DNA from: Drechslera avenae
Taxonomy: Eukaryota > Ascomycota > Dothideomycetes > Pleosporales > Pleosporaceae
Assembly (NCBI GenBank): GCA_034640345.1
Contig: JAXRVH010000006.1
Span: 842,593 to 906,592 of the forward strand
DNA length: 64,000 bases
Direction: 5' to 3'
Of this stretch, positions 1 through 10,474 are shown piece after piece. The notes below the pieces were generated by a model. The model worked only from the letters and a program-made list of their open reading frames with translations. It did no database searches and was not told the origin of the DNA. Each line of letters starts with the position of its first letter. Positions within the stretch are counted from its first letter, which is position 1. The position numbers and the translations under genes were made by a program.

Positions 1-819
1 ACGGCGACACCTGAGCCGCCCAGCTCGCCTCTGCGCAACCTCTCCCCCAGCCGAAATGCCTCTTCGACCTCGCAAAACACAGTCCGACCGCTGAGCACAG
101 CGTCCATCGCCGCCAAGTTTGAAAGTGCAGGTGGTGCGAGGGACGACACACCACCGCCCCTGTCTATTCGCAAGCCCTCTCCGCCATTGGATTACACCAA
201 ACCCTTGGACTACCCAAAGCCAGTCGAAAAGCCCGTAGATCGTTTAGCCGTACGGCAAGCGCCAATGCCGCGAATCGTCTCCAACGCAAGCGATGTTCTG
301 TCCAAACTCCCCCCGCCCCTTCTGCACAGCATGCGAGAATCCTTCAGCGTCATGGATCGCGATGACGACGGTCACGTCAACGCCGGAGATGTAGCCGATA
401 TGCTGTCGCAGCTTGGGCTGTCGGCAACGCCTTCACAACTGCATTCATACTTCAATGGCGCACAATCCATCAACCTGGCCACCTACCTGACCACGCTCTC
501 CGACTTGCTTGGGAACCTCTCGCACTCGAGCGAGCTGAGCGCAGCTTTCGAGGCCTTTGATGACAACGACGATGGCCAGATTGACTTGTCCGAGTTGAAG
601 GATGCTTTGCTACACACTGCGCCAGAACCTGGAGAGAAGAAGCTGACGGAGCGTGAAATTGATATGGTCGTTGAGGGCTTCAGCGGTCGGAAGGCTTTTG
701 GGAAAGCCGGCAAGGGCTTGGGGAGAGTAGAGGTATTTAGATACCAGGACTTCATGGCAAATCTGAATGGTGGCGGCAACAATGGCGATGGCGGAGACGG
801 TGCGTCTGTGTCAGCCTGA
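1..819 (+). CDS. EF-hand calcium-binding protein, C-terminal part (5' end outside window)
   Basis: The frame is open from the first base of the window to the stop at 817-819, so the gene starts upstream and only about 272 residues are visible. The first ~85 residues are Ser/Pro-rich and look disordered, with a repeated DYxKP motif. Two helix-loop-helix units follow. The loop DRDDDGHVNAGD has Asp at position 12 in place of the usual Glu, and DDNDDGQIDLSE is a canonical calcium loop. The tail is Gly/Asn-rich. The layout (long disordered N-terminus, calmodulin/light-chain-like C-terminus) resembles fungal EF-hand superfamily proteins of the myosin-light-chain/calmodulin type; the partner is not evident. 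It is probably a conserved gene flanking the cluster. Confidence 0.85.
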   Translation, partial: TATPEPPSSPLRNLSPSRNASSTSQNTVRPLSTASIAAKFESAGGARDDTPPPLSIRKPSPPLDYTKPLDYPKPVEKPVDRLAVRQAPMPRIVSNASDVLSKLPPPLLHSMRESFSVMDRDDDGHVNAGDVADMLSQLGLSATPSQLHSYFNGAQSINLATYLTTLSDLLGNLSHSSELSAAFEAFDDNDDGQIDLSELKDALLHTAPEPGEKKLTEREIDMVVEGFSGRKAFGKAGKGLGRVEVFRYQDFMANLNGGGNNGDGGDGASVSA

Positions 820-2723
820 ATGTTGAAGGGGTTTGGTCTCTTTCGGTAGCATATGCGTGGAGTTTGGGTGCGGTTGTACGAATGACTGTAGATATATGTT
901 ACAAAGCGATATCCTCTTTGCGAGAATGAAACCGGGTTTGGTCTGGACGATACGCTCGTTCGTGTTATCCTTGTTATTAACTCAACTATTTTGAATAAGA
1001 TATCCTACGGGTTAGTCTCTCACACGGCTAAGTAGCTCAGTTTTGCTAAGCGTTTTCTCTAACACCAATGGATTTCCTGCCAAAAGACCCTTCGATTTAT
1101 AACTTAGAGTGACTATATGCAGATACAAAAACCTGCATGCAATTCAAAGGGCCCATCTGCATGAGTTGACTTGGCTCATAATGGATAGGTATTCGCTATC
1201 ATAGTTTCACATGTACTACTCTACACCGTCATTATAGAGAGATACTCGCCCTGCATTCCAACAGCACACTGACCTCACAAGGCACAAAAAAACAGCACTT
1301 TCCGAAGTTCCGCATCTCGCATTCTATATACCTAGCCAGGAAACCTCGTACCAGGATGTCTCTTATCGAGAATTCTGTCTTGTCTTGATCCCAGGCCTGT
1401 TCACTTTACTTGACGCAGTGTCCAGTCAAACAGCGACTTTCAGTTATTCATCTACAATCAACTAGGTAGATTTAGCACTACTCTCTCCCTATATTTTGCA
1501 GGCTTACCAACATAGTAGAAAATATTACTAGAGTTACCAATACATCTTCTATAGCAGTCCCATTGACTCCAACAATCAACTCTAAATGTTAGTGTTTTAC
1601 AGCAGGATAGGTAAGAAAAACCACCATGTTGTCCTCGACCATAGCGAGACTTAGTCACATTAAAGACATCAGCTTACAGGTCTTTGATATGATAAACTAT
1701 GACGATAGTGAAGACGAGCAATCTCAAGAAAGCAAAAAGACTTGCCGAATCTCTGCTCCAACCCTTGGGTGTCAGAATCCTGGTTCAACAATAGTATCCA
1801 ATAGCCATGGGATACAAACTTGCAAGTTCCACCAGTGCTAATATACAAGCTCTGACTGATACAATCATGATGAATAGTCCATAGACCAAAAGTTAAGGCC
1901 GTCTTGATCAATAGGGAGGGCAAAGGCAGCTGTAATGCTAGACAAGCGTTTAACAGCTTCAAATACCACATCTAACATGCCCAGTTCGCCATTTATATGT
2001 CAACCTCTCGTTCGCCTAATCCAAGACAGCGGTGCCAAGTTGAAAAATGGAAACACAGCTGATCATGTTCTGCCATTTGGTATAGACATGTATCAGCTCA
2101 CGATCCGCGTCATTCAATGTGATCATTGCGTCTTTCCACATTAGGATGTTAAAGTGAGAAACTGCCCTAGGTACGCCGGACACTCGGCGCTACTTCTAGT
2201 GCTACCCCGCACTTTATCTTCAGCCGAATTACAACAAAGAGGTAGCGACAGGCCGTGAGCACCTGAGTAGCTTTTCGAACCAGTGACTAACTAGGCGACC
2301 ATAAAAACACAGCGTTCCGCCGGCCGCGCATCTATCCAGCGCTGGACGCATGATCCCCGCATGTCGACCATCAACAATGTAGTCATATGTGGAGACATTT
2401 GTGGTTCATTGTAAATAGATTGGATATACCATGACACGGCCTACCGCTTTACTTATGATCCTTGCTAAACTCCAGCTCACTTTAAGAGCATGATTTGCCA
2501 ATAATTCAGACCCGCAACCCGACGCCGGCCAATCGGACGGCGGCATCTAGTTGGAATCTGTCTCTGATCACTCGGTATAAAATAAACATAAATCTTTCGA
2601 CTGTTTGTACAGACGAGGCACTTTTCTTATTTTCTGAATTTCACATTTGAATTTACTGTGTTTATACTTCCCTCGAGGCCTTCAAATTGACTTTTCGTGA
2701 CGGATACAGCTGAACTCCAAAAG
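820..2723. other. Gene-poor intergenic DNA
   Basis: No convincing gene was found. Only short open frames without recognisable motifs occur. A minus-strand stretch at about 1600-2000 reads as a protein-like fragment broken by several stops, which I could not assign. The sequence is moderately AT-rich and looks like decayed DNA. Confidence 0.5.
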
Positions 2724-4208
2724 ATGGCCTCATAGCTGGCGTGCCATTTCCGCGCGCCATATCCCTTTTATCGAAAATTGGCAGCACGGGAGTCCTCTAT
2801 GATGTCGTAGTGATTGTTGTAGGATATTGTGGCCTAACTGCCGCCAGCAATCTGACTGTTGAAGGGCTGGAGGTGTTATTACTCGAAGGCCGTGACCGCA
2901 TTGGTGGCCATTTATAGTCCTCCAACATCGGCAGCTATCCATTCGAGGTGGGCGGTACATGGATTCACTGGGCACAGACTGATACTTGGCATGAGGTCTT
3001 GCGATATCAGATGGAGAAGGATGTGGAAAGGAGTCTTGATTTGTCCAACAGGGTGAAACATTTTGAACTTAATTCTTTGCAGAGAACGATCAACGTGGGC
3101 CGTAGAGATGCGGTCAGTCGTCATCGCATTATCTGGCATTTGATTGCTAATACTTAGTCACAGAATGAGCTCTTCGAGTCAGAACTAAAGAAGGCCACAA
3201 TTATAGACGGCGCATAAAAGCGAAAAAAGATTCCCCTTTTACACGCACCCTTGCATAACCCAAAATCAATTGTACTGAATTCACAATCAGCCCAATAAAG
3301 CACTAAGGAATTGCTCCCACCCTTTCTCCTCGATAGCACACTGTTCTTGAAGCTTCGATCCTTCTTGCTATTGGCGGTACATTAGAGACAACGAGTTTTC
3401 ACGAACCCATGCACTGGCGGGCAATGTGCGGTTATACATATCAAGGTTAGATGGACTTGTTGATTACGTAAAAGTTCCAGGACAGGCAGACCACATTCGC
3501 GTGCAAGTTTTATGAAAAGGTCCTGGCCACGAAATGGCTATACTACTTGTTCAACACGCCCGTTAAACACATCTATGACACTGGTTCTACCATCAAAATC
3601 ACAACTCGAAACCATCGAACTTTCGGTGCTGTTCGCGCCATCTCTACTATCCCGACAAACGTCTTGGGTAGCGTGACGTTCGAACCTCTATTCTCGCCGG
3701 GCAAACAAGCGGCAATAGCAACAGGCCATGTCAATCAGACTGTCAAGGTACACGCGGAAATCTCAAATCAAGAACTATGATCATGGGCAGGTGACACATA
3801 TCCACACAATCAACTGCATTGTGCATTCGGCGATAGTATAGCACCGGCTTGAAACGCACACATTGTATGCTTTGGCGCTCAAAGTAAGCACATGAATCCC
3901 GAGGTCGAAATTGCAGTTACGAAACAGGCTTTCCCTTCCCTCTTTAGCCCAGTGCATTACTAGGCGAGAGAGTTGAGATTTGGCGCCTTGTTTTTCACAA
4001 TTGGAGCAAAGACGAGTTTGCAAGAGGTGTATGGTTCTTCTCGCCCCCTAAGTTATTAGCCGAGCATCTCGAAGACATGCGGCAGCGACATGGAAGTATT
4101 CCATTTGCAAATTCGGATTGGGCCTTGGGGTGACGAGGTTTCCTTGATGATGCAATCAACATAGATAGGCTCAGAGAAGGAAGATCTAATTTATAGTTCA
4201 GTGTAAAC
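2724..4208 (+). pseudogene. Decayed flavin amine oxidase (monoamine oxidase-like)
   Basis: Reading across frames gives a recognisable FAD-dependent amine oxidase. Near 2785-2890 is the dinucleotide-binding start (DVVVIVVGYCGLTAA, then LLLEGRDRIGG). It is followed by the GGTWIHWAQ segment (2948-2990), a middle part at 3547-3780 (AISTIPTNVLGSVTF, ATGHVNQTVKVHAE) and a C-terminal part at 3980-4160 (FHNWSKDEFARG, FANSDWALG). The frame is broken by stops and by frameshifts between blocks, and the candidate ATG at 2724 is out of frame with the FAD motif. Several stops sit where the family has Trp or Arg (TGG to TGA/TAG, CGA to TGA), that is G:C to A:T changes as RIP produces. No functional product is expected. 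Confidence 0.8.
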
Positions 4209-6284
4209 AAAATTGGCTTTTCCCTATCACACTAGAACATTGCTACCGTTACTTCGTGTGAAATCTTAATAAAGACGGACAGCAAAGTGTTTTTGGTGAC
4301 TTCAATTGAAGGTCGTACTGCCAACCAATTCAGATATGCATGGCCGATCTGACAGAGTGTACAGAATAAAGTTCAAGAGAGCAACTCTAATCACTCTGCG
4401 CCACTCACTGAGCAAAAAGAAGAGAGTGCACTAACTTTAGAAAGGAAATCAAGCCTTGCCAGAGTCACGTCGAATGCGGAGACCGAATAGTTAGTTCACG
4501 CTTTTCCTATTCGCTTCGGATGCTCCGGATGCTCCAGTTCTGAGTGCCGGGTTTTGTAGTTTGTCAAAACACCGATTGAGGGGAAACAGCGGGTCTCTAT
4601 TGAGAAGTACTCACTCTCCGCTAGAGTGATACGTATTGGGGCGGAACGACACTGTAGATGCCCACGTCGCGCCAGTTGCCCGGCTCCGTTACGCAGTTAC
4701 GCACGGCTGTAGCAAAAATGACCACTGAAAATACGAAAAGACTTAGTTGATCGAATTGGCTTAATCAAACTGACACTGGGAGTGTAAACTGCAACAATCA
4801 CATAGCCAGCCGAGGCTCATGTCAGAGTCAAATGAGCTGCAAGTTGTCTTAACGGCAGTGCTCTGACTGTACAAGAGTGCATAGCTGAGGCCAAAGTTTT
4901 CTTCCCATCATGACGACGATCACCTGCAGGGAGAGTGACGGACTTTGCCTCTAGGACTTTAGACTTTAGAGCCGTTCGGAAATTCTCGGCCGAGCATGCA
5001 GACTTTCCGCAGGACTTGTTTCCGGTGTTTTGGCAGTTTTTCAAGTAATGAATTGGATAGTATGCCTTGCTCTATTGTACGATAACATCTCAAGTCCTAG
5101 TTGTTTATCATGTACAACAATCGAATACATCAGCTACTGCGACATGTACAGTGGCAAAGCCTTGTTTGTCCCAAACTCTAATGCCCGCTTGGGGGACTAT
5201 GGGTATCTGCTCGAAACCCTCATGACTGGGGAGAGGTAGGATCTGATTGTCATTGATGCTTCAACGATGAAGGAGCTCGCTAGATTAAATCTCCCTCAGC
5301 ACGTGCCATTTAGTGTACATGCAATCTGGCTTACTTCGAACAAAGCGGCTAATCTTTCTTGAGTTTCCTACACTTGAGATGATTGGATTCGCCAAGCAGG
5401 GCACAGAATTGTGGAAGATGTGTTAGTAGTAACCAAGTGTAGAGTAATCCTTTGCAATGTTCGAATTGCTTGAGATTGACATTACTGTACTCTAGAGCAA
5501 CGCATAACACTCATGTCTTTTTGCAAAACCGCGTAATGTACTCAAGAAGGCCTTACAAACATTTGTTAAAACTGACAGCATACGCGTAACATTATCTTTT
5601 TGGAGGTCTAGTGATTTTCTTGTATAAAAAAGAATGATACTCATTACAGAGAGACTGCTAGCCTATCTAATAGCGTGCTAACGCATGCTATTCTGACACT
5701 GGTTCTAATTCAATGTGAGCTGCGATTCAGTCTACCGGTTAATTCAAGGCGGTCCGATTGATCGGAGTCAGCTTACGAGGCAGCCACATCTTTGGAAAGA
5801 CCTCATACGGAGTGCCCTGTATGGTAGGAGGGCTCCACTATGAATCTTCACAGAGATACCAATAGCGTTGAAATTATATCACCACCGGAAAGCCTCTTGA
5901 ACCCCGGTAAAGATCTTTGGAGAAAAACATAGAGTTCACATAGCAATATCTGACAGCCGGTAGGTACTCAAATTCATCGACCGCAATGTGCTACTGCGGA
6001 CTTAAGCAGTATTTTCATTAGAAGCCACCGTCGAATAAAGATTACATCAATTCAAATAATGCGTCCTGCATTTTTGCAACAAGGTATGAGGGTGTATAAA
6101 TCAATGAATACCCATATGGCATAGAGACTCTTCACGATTTAACCTCGCCAATAAAGAAAATTATGGCGTGTCTAATGGAAACCCTTATCTTTATTACTAG
6201 TGGTACATCTAATATTGATTCTCCAATCAATAAAGTCAAAAGTGGCATATATTTTACACAGCAAAGAGTAGCATTAGGCTAGAG
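4209..6284. other. Gene-poor intergenic DNA with unassigned broken coding fragments
   Basis: No intact gene was found. The stretch 5040-5340 reads for about 90 codons as protein-like sequence with interspersed stops (for example LVIDASTMKELARLNLPQ after a TAG at 5237), probably another decayed gene whose family I do not recognise. The rest is AT-rich and featureless. Confidence 0.4.
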
Positions 6285-6985
6285 CTAGCGACCCAGCTGC
6301 TCAGTGATGCCACAAAACACGTTCTTCTCGGTAGCCGCTCAGTAGAAAAGGGCACAACCGAGGTAAATGGCCTTCAATCCTGTGGTCCTTCCGGAAGCGT
6401 GGAGCTGCTTCAGATCCAAGTTTTGAGCGAAGGTTCGATCATGGCGGCAGCTAAAGAAATGGAAGAGAAACATGGAAAGTGAGAGCTGGCGACCGTCTTG
6501 CTTCGCCGAGAACTAATTCCTCAGGCTTGACGCCCTGGCCAACAACACTGGTATTGTAGATAGCGCCAACAAATCAATGATCCAAAAGCTCAAGACCGTA
6601 TTTTGCACAAACGCTACTGGACCTTACGTTATGGTGAACGTTTTCGCAATACTGCTGGCCAACTCAATACCGACGCGTTGCGTCGTGAACGTCACCTCGG
6701 GAGCTGGCTCTATCAGTCTTCGCCTCGACCCAAACAAGGGTTTTTACAAGATGAAGCATGACCAATATCGAGTCAGCAAAACTGCCTTGAACATGGTAAC
6801 GGGATGCCAAATCACAGAGTACCATCCCAGGGGTCGGAAGGTTTCCATGTACTGCCTAGGATGGACAGAGAGTAACTTGAGTCCTGCCAATAAGGTCGCG
6901 AACGGAGCGAAGGTGCAAGACCTATAGTGCATATTCCAAACGGAGAAAGAGATGATCAGACAGGAAAGTTATTGAGATACGATGG
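6285..6985 (+). pseudogene. Decayed short-chain dehydrogenase/reductase
   Basis: A classical SDR core can be followed over several blocks: helix and strand after the cofactor site (HVLLGSRSVEKG, about 6326-6360), an NNTGI block matching the family NNAG motif (about 6540-6560), VVNVTSGAGSISLRL with the catalytic-type Ser (6684-6724), and the YxxxK site as YRVSK (6766-6780). A tail of ERDDQTGKLLRYDGEF type ends near 6985. The glycine-rich N-terminus is missing or degraded, and there are a stop near 6480 and frame changes. The longest intact piece (6577-6927) is only 116 residues. I call it a pseudogene; the substrate is unknown. Confidence 0.75.
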
Positions 6986-7496
6986 TGAGTTCTCGCGGTG
7001 ACAGAATCCACTAGGATAAGACTTGGTCGAACTATGTATTGCGCGCATCATCATGAGAATCGATGCAATCCTAGTGAGATTTCCGCATAGATTTCTACAA
7101 GGAACACTCATGCGCCCGAATTCTTTGACGCATAGATTATAAATCTATATAAAACTATACAAATTCAAGACAACTATTAAAATAAAGACTCATTCGCTTA
7201 TAGTTCTACCGTACAAAGACTTATTGTAAGAACTAGTGCTCAACTACTCACTATTCACGACTAAAGACTTATAGCTTAACTATCCTTACTTTATGTATTA
7301 AACTAGACAAAGACAGAATATCTTAGATCTCTTTACCAGTTTAGATTGTATCAGTCTAGCGGTGTAGCTCTAAAATTCGTACAGAATCTACTCTACGTAC
7401 GCTACAGCCAGACAGCCTACTAGACAAATTTTGCGAGTCAATGACATCTAACCAGAACATTTTTTTATCCTATAGAGGAGGGAAGAAAGGGATGGT
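6986..7496. other. AT-rich spacer
   Basis: The stretch is strongly AT-rich from about 7130 to 7430, with many TA dinucleotides, and resembles a short RIP-mutated remnant. No gene is visible. It separates the decayed left part of the window from the biosynthetic cluster. Confidence 0.5.
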
Positions 7497-9057
7497 TTAC
7501 GATGCATGTCCTAAAAACAACAACACTACAACCTCATTCCCACTCTCGGCCGCTCTATGCAACGCCGTCCAGCCCTCCGCATCCACGGCATCAATATCCA
7601 ACCCAGGCGCATCCAGTAGTGCCCTAACCACGCTTTCATACCCCCTACTTGCCGCTTTATGCAGCACCGTGCTGCCCCGAGCATCCTTCTCATTCACATC
7701 TCCGCCCTGCATAAGCAACAAGCGGACTAGCTTCTCGTGGCCCTTTTCAACGGCAATGTGCAAAGGTGTCGTCCAGTCGGATGAGGTCCCTGCTTTAAGG
7801 TTGACGTAGCGAGAGGTCGGGGTCGATGCGGATGTGGAGGAAGATGTGGAGGACCGGTTCTGGGGGCGGGAAGGGGAGGAAAAGGAGGAAGAGGAGGAGG
7901 AGTTTGTTTGGGAGGCTATTGAGGATGAGCAATGGTGTGGGTGTTGCACCGGGGAGTGGGTTGGGGGGAGGTGTTGGGTGTGGCGGTGCGATGAGGGGTG
8001 AGTGTTGTGCTGGTGTTGGCAGGATGTGGTGGTATTGTTGTTTGAGGAGGAAGAAGAGGAGTTATTGTTGTTGTTATTGTTATGAAGGTGGGTTGGGCCG
8101 ACAGCTCTGAGGGCTTCGGGAGTGTGACTGCGGTGGTTTTGGGGCTGGGTCTGCGCAGGGTGGCACGTGGTGTTTAAGAGGATGTTCCGCGACCGGCCGT
8201 TTCTTCCTCCACCACCGCTTCCGCCGCCAAGATGTGACACCACCCCACCGACGCTCCCGTTTGTATTCGTGTTTGTCTGAGTTGTCGTAGTCATGAAGTT
8301 TTGATCTGTAAGTGCGTCGTCGAATTGGATAGGTGAGCCGACAACCTGCCAGTCGTTTTGGCGGCCCCGGCCCGGTGACATAGGCACGTCAAGGAGGAGA
8401 GAGGGGTCTATCATGTTTTCGACGGCACCGCACGAGGCGCAGAAAGGGGAACTGACCGACATGCGGCGTGAGTCACGTTTACTGTGTGTGTCCATGGGCA
8501 GTGACGGCGAGAGCGACAGCGAGAGCGGCAGGGAGAGATCCACAGTGGAGGGGAGAGGGGGAATGGCGTCAGTATTGTTGAGCAGGCCGAACTCGGGTGC
8601 TTCGTCGTCCAGGTCTGGCTCGTCGTCGGCGTCAAGGGGATGGTGTGAGTGCGTCTGGGAGATAACGGCGTCGAGATCTTCGTGTTGAAGTTCAGATGCC
8701 GGTGGAGGTGGCAGCTGCTGCTGCTCGTCGGGAGCTTCCCGCGGCGTCGGTTCGCGGCTCTCTCGATCCTCTTCCTGTTCTTGTTGCTGCTGCTGCTGCT
8801 TTTTTTGCTGTGGTCGACTCCCCAAACTCGCCTGCTCCTGTCGATCTTGCTGTTGCTGCTGCCGCACACGCTTCCCTATATTCCCACACACAGACAATGG
8901 TCAGTCTGGATGCCAATCTCAAGATAGTCTAACCGGAAAACTCACGGTGGTTGCGCTGGGCAATGCGATTCTGCAGCCTCCGTCTGTGCTCCTTAGACGT
9001 GGCTTTGCTCAACGCCTGTTGAAGCTCTTCTGTGTCGTCGTCGTACTGGTCTCTCAT
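7497..9057 (-). CDS. TOXE-like bZIP-ankyrin transcription factor
   Basis: Two exons (9057-8946, 8875-7497) with a 70-bp GTGAGT...TAG intron give about 496 residues. The splice joins a complete bZIP basic region, RRRLQNRIAQRNHRKRVRQ, at residues ~20-40. The next residues are Gln-rich and carry no heptad leucines, so the zipper is missing. The middle is low complexity (poly-Gln, poly-Asn, poly-Ser). The last ~95 residues form two to three ankyrin repeats (TPLHIAVEKGHEKLVRLLL, TVLHKAASRGYESVVRALL, TALHRAAESGNEVVVLLFL). A basic region without zipper plus C-terminal ankyrins is the architecture of TOXE of the HC-toxin cluster and of the apicidin-cluster regulator. The protein is likely nuclear and cluster-specific. 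The start ATG at 9057 is the first in frame; an upstream coding exon cannot be excluded. Confidence 0.85.
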
Positions 9058-9196
9058 CCGCGACGACGTGTCAGGTTGGGTTGGAAGGTCGATTGCAGAA
9101 GCGTCGCAAGTCAAATCCTAACTAGCCCCCAGCAGACAGATGCAGTAACTACCAACGATCGAATCGAATCGAGATCAAATTGGAAAGGAAGAACAG

Positions 9197-9244
9197 TGAC
9201 AGTCTGTCAGTCGTGTGTCGATCCAAAGTGAAGAAAAGGCTGAC
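9197..9244. promoter_or_regulatory. TGAC-rich element upstream of the regulator gene
   Basis: About 140-190 bp upstream of the regulator start lies GTGACAGTCTGTCAGTC (an imperfect inverted TGACAG/CTGTCA pair), and GCTGAC at 9239-9244. The same hexamer occurs upstream of the other cluster genes, so the regulator may control itself. Function is inferred. Confidence 0.4.
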
Positions 9245-10474
9245 TCGATACACTAGCAACTGATATACTTCATGAATACCAATCGCAGGGTATAGAGATT
9301 AGGCAAAGATTCCAGAGCAGAAGTAAGTAGGGTGAAATGATGCAGCCGATATCTTATACGACTAAACAAAAACGGTCCATACTTCCCCCCTCAGATACTC
9401 TACAAAACAGTAGTGCAGTGCAAACGTCTATATAAGCATCCCTCTGCCGTGGCTGCGAATGACTAAACCTCGCGGGACGAACCTAAAACCAGTAAAAACA
9501 AGCTCCAGGCCTTTGTTAGTGTCTCATCCCTGCAGTTGATCTCCGCCGCCGGCGCCACACCAGGACTGACTAGGCAGGTGAGCTAAGCAATGAACTGCAA
9601 CCCATATCGCAAAGATTAGCGCATTCCGTAGCCCACATGGGCATTATCTCACATTAGCAGCTAACAGCGTTGTGGTTGTTGAGAACCGAACTTGCGCACT
9701 AGTTGAAGCGAAAGCTTACTATGTACTTACGTGTACAATCGACACGTGATGGGAACCTAACATGCAAGACCTCCGTTAGTAAGGGCAACGCTACCACCCC
9801 GCCCCCCCCTCACATCGACGATACAGGACCATAAGGTTCTCCCTATCAATGTGGTGCAGGATTTGTTGTATGTACAAACTTCTACTCTAGAAGAGCGTAG
9901 TTTTGTTCTAATGTAACATGGAAACTTAAACTTCTTACCAGCGTAAACTAACAAAACTTACCTATGGCACGTTGTACGGTATATGGGTATCACAGCATCT
10001 TGAGTCGGGTGATAGATGCGCATCGCACATCTGACAATCATGCAGGGTACACCTACACAATAGTAAGGCATATGCAGGGATACAACGGCATCAAGTGCGG
10101 CAAGGCAATGGCGATTGGCTACATGCCACATGCCAGATGCAACATGCTACAGCCTACAGCCTACAGCCTACAGCCTACATGCTACAAGCCAGTGTAACAT
10201 CACATATAAAACAGGGTGGTAGAGAACTAGCACAGAAGAATGGATTCATACAAAAGATCACAACATGGTTTTTCTTGACATAGAACCCCGCACCTGAGCG
10301 TGCAAAATTGAGTTATCTCTATTCCGTGTTACGGATAACATCTGGGTAATGGAAAGTTACGGTATCTAGCTCGCATGCATGCTTCCGGGGTCCACGGACG
10401 TGCCAGCTTCCAGCTTCCACCTTGCTCTTAGTCCCTGCATCCTTCAGGAGCATGCTGCGCTAGTTCTTGGTCGA
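9245..10474. other. Intergenic spacer between regulator and NRPS
   Basis: About 1.2 kb without a supportable gene. It lies upstream of the regulator and downstream of the NRPS stop codon. It contains a 7-bp tandem repeat (listed separately) and is otherwise unremarkable. Confidence 0.5.
10147..10179. repeat. 7-bp tandem repeat (CTACAGC)n
   Basis: Four perfect CTACAGC units in a row followed by a partial fifth (CTACA). It is a minisatellite-like tract in non-coding DNA. Confidence 0.9.

Noticed and set aside
1020..1100. Possible tRNA-like segment near 1030
   Set aside because: No cloverleaf with matching acceptor and anticodon stems could be drawn.
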